A stretch of DNA of 64,000 nucleotides from Nodularia sp. LEGE 06071 (GTDB lineage: Bacteria; Cyanobacteriota; Cyanobacteriia; Cyanobacteriales; Nostocaceae). The translations under genes were made by a program, and so were the position numbers. Numbering within the stretch: position 1 is the stretch's first letter; every line of letters begins with the position of its first letter. The stretch is taken from the NCBI RefSeq assembly GCF_015207755.1, contig NZ_JADEWH010000006.1:124001-188000 (forward strand). The letters are read 5' to 3'. Positions 16,330-24,936 of this stretch are shown here, piece by piece. The notes beneath the pieces were generated by a model. That model worked only from the letters and a program-made list of their open reading frames with translations, was not told where the DNA came from and did no database searches.

Positions 16330-18399
16330 CTAACGCCAATTATCCCAGTTTTCGTTAAAAATGGAAGTATCAGGAAAAGCTGTCGGGTTGCCATTTTGCT
16401 CCAACAGACGTTTCAAAGCTTGTAATTGTGGTTCTGGCTTCGGTAAATCGTCTACCAGTTGATAAGGTGCAACTTCATTTTTCAAGGCGAAAGCCGCAGT
16501 GGTTCCCGCAGCAGCACCAGCAGACCATTCAAATGAGTGTACTCGATAGGCCGCCGCCGCAATATGACTGGTAGCGATACTTTTACCTCCTACGAGCAAA
16601 TTGTCGATTTTCTGGGGAATCATGGCTCTGAGTGCAATTTGGAAGGGATAAGCTTGACCAGCACCCCGCCTTTCGCCTGGACGTTCTCTGTTACCAGCCG
16701 CTTCTGGGGGGCTTTTTTCCATGCAAGGATGGAAGTCGATTGCATAGTGACCAATACCGACAGCATCGGGAAAAATAGTAGAACGAGTCCGCCGCATTAC
16801 TTGTTCAGGAGGCTTCTTACCCGTAAGTACAGATACTGCTTCCAAGCCTGCCAAAGCTCCTTGTAGCCTACGGTACATAGCCGGCGGTAGGGTCTGGCGA
16901 TAATACTCATCGTTGTAGTCGCGGCGAGAAATATCAGTTTCCCAAATCGTAAACCCTCCTGGTTGTCCCCAACTGGGACGGCCAATAATCCGCCTTCCTT
17001 CGCGCATATAGGGATATTTCGATAAGCCATGCGCTGTTCCCATTGGGGAATCTAACCCGGATATAAAGCGGTTATTTGTTTGTTGCTGCTTGACATCTTT
17101 ACCCAGTTGAGAATCTGTAGTTCCCGCTACTAGCCAGTAATAGTAGGAAAGTGATATTTCTTCACCTTTGCGGAGGCTTTCTGTCCGCAGTCCGCCCATC
17201 CATCCCCCTGGTTGCAACTGTTGATTAGCTTGCAACTGTTGGCGAGTATAAATTAGGTTATCTTGGGCGGTTCCTGGGCGATAGTCGTTACCCCAAGTCC
17301 AGTTTTGCATGGAAATATCCCCTGGTGTGGGAGTAGAAAATCTCACACCACCAAATGTTGCAGGTTGTCCCTGTTGTGGACTCCAAATGCGGCGATAGGT
17401 GAAAACTAAGTCAAAGTTTGCCAGTCGCTCTAATTCGTAACTGAAATATGGCGAATACTGGAGATAAAATGGGGGCATTTCCTGGGGTTGTGCTTCCTTG
17501 GTAGCCTCCATTGCAAAAGTGTAAGTAAAGCCCTGGGTACAATAAGGATCGTTTTGGGCGCTGGATGAAGAAGGTTCCAGGTGGGAACGAGGATCAATAC
17601 CCAAGCGGTAGGGAACATCAGCAAGGGCGATAATTTCACCGGTTTCGCTGGCATCGACAACGTACCAATTGGGGGCATTTCCTGGGCTTTTTTGGGGAAC
17701 TAAGCGAATAATATTTTTGGTAAACCGAGATGAGTTTTCGTAGCGATAAGCATCTTCAATGGTTTGAGATAAAGTGAAGGTATTATGAGGTGGTGCGCCT
17801 TTAGCTGGTTGATGTTGAATGGCGATAGCTTCGCTGACCTGTCGGTTCGCACTACTAATTAATTTTCCACCACCGTCTACTGTAGATGGGCTAGTTTCTA
17901 AATTTTTGATCACCGTATTGGGGAACCATTCTAACTTACCTCTCCCCTTTTTCTCAGCATCTTTGAGCATCTGAGTCATCACAGTGTGAGCATCACGAGG
18001 CAGAAAGCAAGAGTCACTTACCCAGCAGTCCCCAGGGTTAAGTTTACCGTACTTGCGTTCAATGCGATTTCGCAATTCCAAGTAGCCACGAGAATAAAAT
18101 TGGCGACTGCGCTGGGTTGGGCGTTCGTCTAATGCAGATGTTCCCTGGGAAGAAATTTGTCCTCCCAACCAATCGGTAATTTCCGTTAGACAAACTCTGC
18201 GCCCCGCTAGCAACCCCTCGTAAGCTGTGGCTACGCCTGAAAGCCCACCACCCACAACTAAAATCTCACAATTTACGGTTTTGTCTGGATTTCTCGGTGG
18301 TGCCGCCACAATGGCAGAATTAGGTGTAATAACGTTAAATATTAAGCTGACAGTGATCACTGATGTCAAGCTGTAAGCTAATTTGTGTCTACGCGTCAT
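16330..18399 (-). CDS. Exported FAD-dependent oxidoreductase
   Basis: 689 residues. An N-terminal signal (LAYSLTSVITVSLIFNVIT, cleaved near AAP) predicts export to the periplasm or thylakoid lumen. The FAD-binding motif CEILVVGGGLSGVATAYEG follows at about residue 45, then GRRVCLTEITDWLGGQIS. The C-terminal part has DNLLVGGKSIATSHIAAAAYR and WSAGAAAGTTAAFAL, the closing FAD contacts of the FAD_oxidored family. Substrate unknown. Its leftward stop is ~300 bp from clpS. Relatives in other cyanobacteria are annotated only by the FAD fold. Confidence 0.82.
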   Translation of the reverse strand: MTRRHKLAYSLTSVITVSLIFNVITPNSAIVAAPPRNPDKTVNCEILVVGGGLSGVATAYEGLLAGRRVCLTEITDWLGGQISSQGTSALDERPTQRSRQFYSRGYLELRNRIERKYGKLNPGDCWVSDSCFLPRDAHTVMTQMLKDAEKKGRGKLEWFPNTVIKNLETSPSTVDGGGKLISSANRQVSEAIAIQHQPAKGAPPHNTFTLSQTIEDAYRYENSSRFTKNIIRLVPQKSPGNAPNWYVVDASETGEIIALADVPYRLGIDPRSHLEPSSSSAQNDPYCTQGFTYTFAMEATKEAQPQEMPPFYLQYSPYFSYELERLANFDLVFTYRRIWSPQQGQPATFGGVRFSTPTPGDISMQNWTWGNDYRPGTAQDNLIYTRQQLQANQQLQPGGWMGGLRTESLRKGEEISLSYYYWLVAGTTDSQLGKDVKQQQTNNRFISGLDSPMGTAHGLSKYPYMREGRRIIGRPSWGQPGGFTIWETDISRRDYNDEYYRQTLPPAMYRRLQGALAGLEAVSVLTGKKPPEQVMRRTRSTIFPDAVGIGHYAIDFHPCMEKSPPEAAGNRERPGERRGAGQAYPFQIALRAMIPQKIDNLLVGGKSIATSHIAAAAYRVHSFEWSAGAAAGTTAAFALKNEVAPYQLVDDLPKPEPQLQALKRLLEQNGNPTAFPDTSIFNENWDNWR

Positions 18400-18785
18400 A
18401 GTTAGAGAAACCCTGAAACTCCTATCTCAATGTGTAGACGGTAGCATTTGATAAATGTTTATCACCATTTTACTTGGGACAGTTAAAAATTTTCTATCTC
18501 TATCTCAGTCCAAAATCAAACCCTCACTCTGATTCTACGAAGCACAACCTCTGTGTACCAGCCCATATTTAAGCAAAAAAGCCAGACATTGTGTCTAGCT
18601 TTTCCGTCCGCGAAGGGAATGACAAATAACAAAATACCCAATTTGTAGGCTTAGATATTGCGCCAGGCGAGTGGGAGTCGCTACTACACAGGCAAAACTA
18701 TTAGACTAAATGCCGTAACACACCCTACAAATATTGGTGAATTTATTTTGTTGTCTTCCCTCAATGAAATTGTTCGTGGAGAAGT
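18400..18785. other. Spacer with a fragment of repeat family C
   Basis: No gene. The stretch around 18660-18720 (GTCGCTACTACACA, then AGGCAAA and a GACTAAATG) is a degenerate piece of the inverted-repeat element found complete at 33180-33295. A T-rich run near 18585-18605 could end transcription in either direction. Confidence 0.45.
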
Positions 18786-19112
18786 TTAGTAGCGGTTACG
18801 GCCACCACCGCCACCACCACCATATCCTCCGCCTCTGTTACCACCGCCACCACCAAAGGAACCTCTATCTTCCTTGGGTTTAGCCTTATTCACTTTGAGT
18901 CCGCGACCCATCCATTCAGCACCATCAAGTGCTTCAATGGCAGCTGTTTCTTCTTCTTCTGTACCCATTTCAACAAAGGCAAAACCACGCATCCGGCCTG
19001 TTTCACGGTCAGTAGGTACTTGCACCCGCTTAACAGTGCCATATTCAGCAAATACTCCACTAAGATCTGCTTCTGTAACCTCGTAAGAAAGGTTGCCTAC
19101 ATAAATCGACAT
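18786..19112 (-). CDS. RRM-type glycine-rich RNA-binding protein
   Basis: 108 residues from MSIYVGNLSY; the frame stays open upstream to 19190, but the RRM starts at this ATG. One RRM fills about residues 1-80 with RNP2 (IYVGNL) and RNP1 (RGFAFVEM). A Gly-rich tail (GGGGGNRGGGYGGG, ending GRNRY) follows, as in the cyanobacterial cold-inducible Rbp proteins. It should bind single-stranded RNA in the cytosol; relatives act in cold response or mRNA localisation. It has a long AT-rich 5' region, consistent with a long leader typical of cold-induced rbp genes. Confidence 0.9.
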   Translation of the reverse strand: MSIYVGNLSYEVTEADLSGVFAEYGTVKRVQVPTDRETGRMRGFAFVEMGTEEEETAAIEALDGAEWMGRGLKVNKAKPKEDRGSFGGGGGNRGGGYGGGGGGGRNRY

Positions 19113-19414
19113 CGGATTGTCTCCAAAATTATTACTGTGTATAGATTTAAATTTCGGAGAATTAAATTTGTAGATACCAAAAGGGAACACCTGTCAATAC
19201 TCAAAACAAATACTGTCACCGAATAAATCCTAATATTCTTAAGATTACACACAAGATAACTATCTGTATATAGTAGATAGTTAAAATATGATTAACTTCT
19301 CTGGTTGGGTCTGTGTTTGGTAATTCGGATAAGTCTTGTGACAGTTAGCAGCGCACTTCTCGAAACTTCTCACCAAACCAATGTAATATACAGATAAGTT
19401 TATAAAAATTAACA
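19113..19414. other. Divergent promoter region of the RRM gene and a small charged protein
   Basis: About 300 bp of AT-rich sequence between two divergent starts. TATATAGTAGATAGTTAAAA near 19267 is AT-rich enough to hold promoters for both. No palindromic operator stands out. Confidence 0.4.
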
Positions 19415-19702
19415 ATGGTAGAACGCCCAATCAAAAAGTCGGAACGTCAGGCCCAAGCAATTACTGACAACAATTCCGAAAGTTCGGATTCTCTCCCCCC
19501 TGTGGAATCTCAGTCTAAAAGCGTGAAACCCGTGGTGAATCGCTCCTCTAGCACGGGAAAAAAATCATCTTTCAAAGATGATATTAGGCAAAAAGTTAGT
19601 CCTGCTCTGGCGCGTGGTCCAAAACCCGTTAAAGTTCCAGTTAATGTCAAAACCGAACCTGAAAGCGAATCTGAACCCATCTCTGATGAGCCTCAAGAGT
19701 AA
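19415..19702 (+). CDS. Small charged, low-complexity hypothetical protein
   Basis: 95 residues, highly hydrophilic, rich in Ser, Lys, Pro and Glu (KKSERQAQAITDNNSE, GKKSSFKDDIRQKVSP, then an acidic SESEPISDEPQE tail). No transmembrane segment or enzyme motif; probably disordered. Similar short basic/acidic proteins are common in Nostocales without known function. The start ATG follows an AT-rich promoter region shared with the RRM gene. Confidence 0.55.
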   Translation: MVERPIKKSERQAQAITDNNSESSDSLPPVESQSKSVKPVVNRSSSTGKKSSFKDDIRQKVSPALARGPKPVKVPVNVKTEPESESEPISDEPQE

Positions 19703-19927
19703 TATTTTGCGGAAGGCAGCAATTTACTATTGTTTGCCATCCGGCGGTTCAGCGACTGACAAGTCAAAAAAATACTTTATTACCAAAAAACTGGGTTTAA
19801 AGCCCCGTTCTTCTAGGACGGCTTTTGCGGTATTATAGCTTTAGCGGTAAAGCGCACAAATAAAAAACGAAGTAGGTCAAGCGGACAACTCCTGATCCGG
19901 AACCCTGGTAGTATAAATCCTAAATCT
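19703..19927. other. Spacer upstream of TnpB remnant
   Basis: No gene. It contains the hairpin AAAGCCCCGTTCTTCTAGGA...GGCTTTT near 19800-19830, a motif also associated with cyanobacterial IS605-type relics. It may be part of the same decayed element. Confidence 0.4.
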
Positions 19928-20100
19928 TGTACAAATGTGGGAGTAAAAACCAGAAATTAAAAGTCTTTTCAAACGCGGTCGGGCAGTCCGTGTGTGCTTG
20001 TGGACGTATCCAAACGGGGGAATTGGAATACTTGTATTCGGGTTTCTAGTTCGGACGGATGAAGCAAGAATCCTCATCTCTTTAGAGTGAGGAGTGTCAA
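19928..20100 (+). pseudogene. TnpB (IS605-type) C-terminal remnant with right-end hairpin
   Basis: Translation gives KCGSKNQKLKVFSNAVGQSV, CACG, RIQTGEL and, after a frame change, DEARILISLE. These are pieces of the zinc-ribbon and tail of IS200/IS605 TnpB proteins. The last 40 bp (20061-20100, GAAGCAAGAATCCTC...GGAGTGTCAA) form a hairpin repeated at 38197-38236. Stops and a frameshift show it is dead. No transposase remains. Confidence 0.55.
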
Positions 20101-20394
20101 TTGAGACAAAGAGGACAAGGAGAAAGAAGTTGTGTGGGATGGTAACTAGGAGAATTGATTTTTGGGAAATCCCTAAACTACAATTCAGATATGGCAAGTG
20201 AATCATCTGCTTCCTGGCCTACTCGAACCAAGCAACTGCATCTGATTTCACTTGCGCCTTCTCCGATTTCCTACTTTGTCTTTATACAAGCTGCAACCAA
20301 TAAGGTTTTTGATGATTTAACCCCATTCGCCTTATGTACAGCTTTTGTTTTTAGTAGGCGATGTCTTCTTAAAGAGATCCCTGAAAGATTTAAT

Positions 20395-20886
20395 TTAAGC
20401 GGGAATAACTTGAACAATCAGTGAGCGTTTATCCAGTGATTGGACTTTGCCTACTTCACTGAGAGCAGCCACAATGCGGTCTAGCATTTCTCCGGCTTGT
20501 TCGCGATGTTGATGTTCTCGACCTCGCAAACGGATAGCAAATTTGACTGAATCGCCTTTGCTCAACCATTGAGCTGCTTGCTCAATGCGTAAATTGTAGT
20601 CAGCTATACCCACGTTGGGACGGAATCGAACTTCCTTGACGCTTGGTCTAGCGCTCTGGGTCTGACGTTTTTTCTTTTGGTACTGAAGCTTACCATAGTT
20701 GATAATCTTCGCCACTGGCGTGTCTTTGCTTTCGGAGACTACAACCAGGTCAAGCTCAAGACTTTCTGCTAGCTCTAGAGCCTCGGCAGTGTCAACTAGA
20801 CCACGGTTATTATTCTCATGATCAATCAAGTAGACTTGACTGGACTTAATTTGCGAGTTGATTAGTTGTTTTTTGACTACGATAAT
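20395..20886 (-). CDS. infC: Translation initiation factor IF-3 with AUU start codon
   Basis: 163 residues if translation starts at ATT (20884-20886). IF-3 binds the 30S subunit and checks start-codon selection. The N-terminal domain includes VKKQLINSQIKSSQVYLIDH and VVVSESKDTPVAKIINYGKL. The C-terminal domain includes VKEVRFRPNVGIADYNLR and VKFAIRLRGREHQHREQAG. In frame, the sequence upstream is TAA GAG GAA ACC ATT ATC GTA GTC, so no ATG, GTG or TTG precedes the first conserved residues. The nearest ordinary candidate, a TTG at 20829, would delete ~19 conserved residues. AAGAGG lies ~5 nt before the ATT. AUU starts are known for infC in other bacteria and mediate self-control. Confidence 0.9.
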   Translation of the reverse strand: MIVVKKQLINSQIKSSQVYLIDHENNNRGLVDTAEALELAESLELDLVVVSESKDTPVAKIINYGKLQYQKKKRQTQSARPSVKEVRFRPNVGIADYNLRIEQAAQWLSKGDSVKFAIRLRGREHQHREQAGEMLDRIVAALSEVGKVQSLDKRSLIVQVIPA

Positions 20887-21138
20887 GGTTTCCTCTTAAT
20901 TCAATACTTTGGTTTGGAAGTAATACTAAGGTAACACAATCATCCTATCCTTCTTCTATCATTTGGGATGAATTCTGAAGTTTTTTGGGGCTGAAACTCT
21001 GAAGGTTCATTAATTGTCGCTAGAGTGATTAATTTTCAAGGAGTTGCGCCACTTGGAGGACACTGTTGAACCCAAAGAGCTAATCCCTGTGGATGATGGG
21101 GTATAAAAAGTGATTTTAAGCGTCTCCGTCTCTTAAAG
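20887..21138. other. Spacer between infC and a MITE
   Basis: The ~550-bp gap between infC and the coiled-coil TPR gene holds the infC promoter side here, then the 145-bp MITE at 21139-21283, then ~155 bp of leader for the TPR gene. No gene seen. Confidence 0.4.
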
Positions 21139-21283
21139 CTACGGTGTACACACAAGTCCTGCCTGTATGCGTTTGAGCCTGTTTTGCCCCCTAAATCCTC
21201 CAAACTTGGGGGTCTTTGAAAATTCTTGTTCCCCCATAATTGGGGGTTAGGGGGCGATTCGATCACTTGTGTGTACACCGTAG
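21139..21283. mobile_element. 145-bp MITE (family B), copy 1
   Basis: Ends are a perfect 19-bp inverted repeat: CTACGGTGTACACACAAGT at 21139-21157 and its complement at 21265-21283. The inside is G/C-run rich with no gene. A second copy of exactly the same length, in the opposite orientation, is at 53587-53731. It needs a transposase supplied elsewhere. Confidence 0.85.
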
Positions 21284-21447
21284 CCTTGTTCAGGGTCGAT
21301 TCAGGATATATTTTCCCACCTGAAATCCTCCCTAATTGATTTTAGGGGCTTGCAGGCCGCGAAGTATTCGGTGAGAATTGAATTCTGGTATAGATTGGAG
21401 ATAGGCAAGCTACTTCAAAAACTGACCCCAGAATCAGGATGGTTTTT

Positions 21448-23598
21448 ATGAAGCGCAAAAATCAAGTTGTCCTCTCTTTAATGTGGAAAAGCGCTGTTGT
21501 CTTTTCGCCGTTGCTGCTGTCTGCTGGTATTGCTAGTGGACAACCCAGACCATCCGTTTCCACAGAACTGAGTATTGCTGAGGTAATATCTGAGCAACAG
21601 CCGGAAAATTTGGCTCAGTTTCCAGCACAAGCACCGACTCAAGAGTTAGTCCCATCTGTGGTGGAGCCACCTGTGAATAGCACGACTGTTTTGTTCAATG
21701 TGTGGTTGGTGATATTGAGTCTGTTTCCTGTGGCGGTGATTGCTTTATTCTGGTTGTTGCGAAATGTGGCAATTCGTGAAATTGTTCATAGAGCAATGGC
21801 GCAGCTACAGGGAGTGGAAAATTTACAAAATCAGCTAACTATTGTCAAGCAAGATGCCGAAAATCTGATTCAAGAATCGAAAAAGATCAATCGGGAATTA
21901 GAAAAAGAAGTTGCGACTCTGCAAGACAATATCAAAAGAGAGCAAGACAATTTAGCTAATTTGACTTCTGAACTGTTGCAGTCTAGAGATCAGATATTGG
22001 CAGGATTAGAAACAAAAATTCAAAATATTCAAGAAAATTTAGAATCAGAATTTTTTGCTAAACTATCTCAATTGCAATTGGAAGTAGAACAAACAAGAGA
22101 TGGAACAATAGAGAATTTAGCTAGGTTAGAATCGGAACTTAAGCATAAACTATATGAATTTCAGTTAGCAGCTGCTCAACAAAAGAATATAATTCTAGAA
22201 GATTTAGAAAAATCTCAGCATGAATTTATTTCCCAGCTTTCTAGCTTACAGTCTGAGACTCAGCAAGATCAGGATAAGACTGTTGCAAGTTTCACAAGTT
22301 TACAGATGGCGGCTCAACAAGAAAAGAATGATCTAATAGGAAATGTTAGAGAATTAGAAAAGCTATTTAAATCAGAAGTAGCGGCATTACAGTCGGAGAC
22401 TCAGCAAGAAAAAAATAGGCTTTTTGAGAGTTTAGGCAGTTTCCAGGTAGATGCTCAACAAGGAAAAGATAGAACTCTGGAAACTTTAGGGGAGTTAGAG
22501 AATTTATTTAAAGCTCAAATAGCTGAATTGCAGTCGGAGACTCAGCAAGAAAAAGATGCAATTCTAGAAAGTTTAACACAAGTACAGTCAGATTTTGCAT
22601 CTCAATTATCGGAATTACAGGTGGAAGCTGAAAAGCGGAAAGAGCTAATTATTGCTGATTTAGAAGCATCAGGTTCTGCGTTTACGGCGCAATTTTCGGA
22701 ATTACAATTGAATGCTCAAGAACAAAAGCTGCTGATTCTGGAAAAGTTGGAAAAGTTAGAGACGGATTTTGTATCTCAACTTTCTGAGTTGCAGTTGGAC
22801 GCTCAAGAACGCAAGAATATAATTTTGCAGGAGTTGGTGAATAGTCAGCCGCTATCGGTTCCGGAAAAGGCAGAAGTTACCGAAACTCAGCCACAACGGT
22901 TAGAGTTAGTTAATGATGATCTCCAAGAGGGAGACGAGTTATTTGCTCAAAGAAAATATGAAGCGGCGATCGCACTCTATAATGAAGCTGTGAAAGCACA
23001 ACCTGAGAATGCTGTTGCTTGGTTGAAACAGGGTTTAACTCTCGGAAGACTGCAACGCTACAAAGATGCGATCGCTTCCTATGAACGAGCTATTGAAATT
23101 CAGCCGGATTATCATCAGGCTTGGTGCGATCGCGGTGTGGCTTTTGGTAAGCTAGGACAGCAGCAAGAAGCTTTCAATTCTTTTGACAAAGCTACCCAAG
23201 TTAATCCTGATGATCCAGTTGCTTGGTTGAATCGTGGTCTTTCTTTGATAGAGTTGGAAAGATATGAAGATGCGATCGCTAGTTTTGACAAAGCCATCGA
23301 AATTAATCCCAATTCTGCCAAGGTCTGGGATAAACGCGGCTATGCTTTGGTAAGATTAGGAGAAGATGATCACGCGATCGCTAGTTTTGACAAAGCGCTA
23401 GAAATTAATCCCGACTATGCTAGTGCTTATTACAATAAAGCCGCCTGTTATGCGCTGCAAAGACAACTTAAATTAGCCTTAGCAAATCTTCAACAAGCAA
23501 TTGAACTCAATCCCAGATATCAAGAAGATGCGGAATTTGACATTGATTTTGATGAAATTGCCGATGATAAAAGTTTTAGGGAATTGATATCGAAATAG
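21448..23598 (+). CDS. Membrane-anchored coiled-coil and TPR protein
   Basis: About 716 residues from MKRKNQVV (an in-frame start three codons earlier at 21439 is possible). A signal-like segment is near the N-terminus; a second helix (LFNVWLVILSLFPVAVIALF, about residue 90) probably anchors it. Residues ~120-470 are coiled coil made of repeating units around LQSETQQEKD. Residues ~485-690 contain five or six TPRs with the W/LG/Y/A/F/A/P pattern (AWLKQGLTLGRLQRYKDAIA and similar). A scaffold at the cell envelope is likely. HIP1 sites lie in the TPR part. No neighbour suggests a pathway. Confidence 0.78.
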   Translation: MKRKNQVVLSLMWKSAVVFSPLLLSAGIASGQPRPSVSTELSIAEVISEQQPENLAQFPAQAPTQELVPSVVEPPVNSTTVLFNVWLVILSLFPVAVIALFWLLRNVAIREIVHRAMAQLQGVENLQNQLTIVKQDAENLIQESKKINRELEKEVATLQDNIKREQDNLANLTSELLQSRDQILAGLETKIQNIQENLESEFFAKLSQLQLEVEQTRDGTIENLARLESELKHKLYEFQLAAAQQKNIILEDLEKSQHEFISQLSSLQSETQQDQDKTVASFTSLQMAAQQEKNDLIGNVRELEKLFKSEVAALQSETQQEKNRLFESLGSFQVDAQQGKDRTLETLGELENLFKAQIAELQSETQQEKDAILESLTQVQSDFASQLSELQVEAEKRKELIIADLEASGSAFTAQFSELQLNAQEQKLLILEKLEKLETDFVSQLSELQLDAQERKNIILQELVNSQPLSVPEKAEVTETQPQRLELVNDDLQEGDELFAQRKYEAAIALYNEAVKAQPENAVAWLKQGLTLGRLQRYKDAIASYERAIEIQPDYHQAWCDRGVAFGKLGQQQEAFNSFDKATQVNPDDPVAWLNRGLSLIELERYEDAIASFDKAIEINPNSAKVWDKRGYALVRLGEDDHAIASFDKALEINPDYASAYYNKAACYALQRQLKLALANLQQAIELNPRYQEDAEFDIDFDEIADDKSFRELISK

Positions 23599-23683
23599 AA
23601 TATGGAACCTCACCCCCAGCCCCTCTCCTTCTCCCAAAGGGAGACGCTACGCGAAGGTAAGGAGAAGGGAGCAAATGCTGAGT

Positions 23684-24220
23684 TTATGCTAACTGTAAAT
23701 CTGGACATTTAGCCAGAAAATCAGATGCTTTCTTCTCAGCGTCGGGGTTGTTGATATGTGCTGGTGTCGGTCGAATAATTCCAGCAAAGAGGTCATCTAA
23801 GCCGTAGGGAGTGAAAAATTGCCATTCCCCTTGTGCATCTAGTCTAACTCCCACAGCCGTAGCGGTGTGTAGCCAATTTTCAATTCCATGTTCTGTACTG
23901 GTGTAGGGTGTGCGGCCAGAACGCCAACGGGCAAAACTAGCTTGATTTTTTACATCAAACTGCTCATGGGGAAATTGTGCGGTTAATTGTGCCTTTGCGG
24001 CTAGTTCCTGGGAACGGTTTCCTGATTGATCAAAAAAGGCAATATCGAAATCTTTGATGAATAAACCACATTTTTGACCAAATATGGCGCGCCAAACTGT
24101 ATTTCGCACTGCACCCCCTGCTAACCACCAGTTAGGCAGATTCAGTTGCGCGATCGCAGGTAATATAATGCCAACAGGTGTGTCAGCTAAGATCATTTGT
24201 AAACGAGTGTTGCTATTCAT
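23684..24220 (-). CDS. Nucleotidyltransferase-fold protein (NTP_transf_6 / DUF925 type)
   Basis: 178 residues. WWLAGGAVRNTVWRAIFG with KDFDIAFFDQSGN forms the nucleotidyltransferase core: the GG motif, then the acidic DxD-like pair. GIENWLHTATAVGVRLDAQG and FTPYGLDDLFAGIIRP are typical of this small bacterial family. The family is predicted to transfer nucleotides to an unknown acceptor. It stands alone, convergent with the coiled-coil TPR gene across a short repeat-containing spacer. Confidence 0.8.
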   Translation of the reverse strand: MNSNTRLQMILADTPVGIILPAIAQLNLPNWWLAGGAVRNTVWRAIFGQKCGLFIKDFDIAFFDQSGNRSQELAAKAQLTAQFPHEQFDVKNQASFARWRSGRTPYTSTEHGIENWLHTATAVGVRLDAQGEWQFFTPYGLDDLFAGIIRPTPAHINNPDAEKKASDFLAKCPDLQLA

Positions 24221-24444
24221 TCACTTCCTTGGAGATTCCAACCTTTTTTGGAGATGTCTATTTTCCTGGTAAATTTCAACTTTTTTTAATGATTCCTCTA
24301 AATAGGATGATACTTTTTTCAAGTGTTTAAATTATGTTACATAAATGGAGTAATCACTTTAGGCATATGTTAAGGTATATTCAAATGTCTAAAAATATGT
24401 TTATTTCTTATTTTTAAGATGTTGACATTAATCCCACTAAATTG

Positions 24445-24780
24445 ATGCTTGATTTCAACGCTTTAGCTGAGTTCTCCCGTGGCAATTGTATCAGCATTTG
24501 TGCATTTCTCGTTCCAGCCAACATCATCGCCTCATCGCTGACAATCATCCTCACAGTACTGGGTCGCCCAACAGTTCAAGTGTGGAAATCTGTGGGACTT
24601 GCCAGCATCTTCGCGTTAGTAATGGTGCTGCACGTATTTACTTGGTTTATGATTGGCGTGGTCATGTTACCTACTTATATATTGTTGTCCCTAGCAATCA
24701 CTTGTTTGTTGACTAATTTTGCCGCCATCCTTTGGCAAAAGCGCCAGATGCGAAATCATGGACAGACTCAAAGCGCTTAA
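24445..24780 (+). CDS. Small hypothetical membrane protein
   Basis: 111 residues from ATG 24445. Three hydrophobic segments (NIIASSLTIILTVLG, SIFALVMVLHVFTWFMIGVV, YILLSLAITCLLTNFAAIL) and a short polar C-terminal tail (KRQMRNHGQTQSA). Family unrecognised; the pattern is that of a conserved small cyanobacterial membrane protein. It lies between the nucleotidyltransferase and the CHAT gene and is followed by a strong hairpin. Confidence 0.6.
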   Translation: MLDFNALAEFSRGNCISICAFLVPANIIASSLTIILTVLGRPTVQVWKSVGLASIFALVMVLHVFTWFMIGVVMLPTYILLSLAITCLLTNFAAILWQKRQMRNHGQTQSA

Positions 24781-24877
24781 ACTTGGCGCATAAATATTCA
24801 TTGATGCCGATGAGGTAATAGTTAACCAAGCTTCTCGATATCCAGTCAACATAATTAAACATAAAACATTGAGGATA

Positions 24878-24928
24878 TAGATCCCCGACTTCTCTAAGAA
24901 GTCGGGGATCTGGGTATTACTTTTTTTT
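24878..24928 (+). terminator. 15-bp stem hairpin followed by T-run
   Basis: AGATCCCCGACTTCT (24878-24892) and AGAAGTCGGGGATCT (24896-24910) pair perfectly with a 3-nt loop, and an 8-T run follows after ~10 bp. The hairpin sequence itself is a widespread cyanobacterial dispersed repeat, so the terminator role is likely but not certain. Confidence 0.6.
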
Positions 24929-24936
24929 AGTTTGAG

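Noticed and set aside
21036-21278. Open frames in the two MITE copies (also 53583-54038) sharing YTQVIESPPNPQLWG
   Set aside because: Both are translations of the 145-bp MITE and its flank, in the same phase by descent; not genes.
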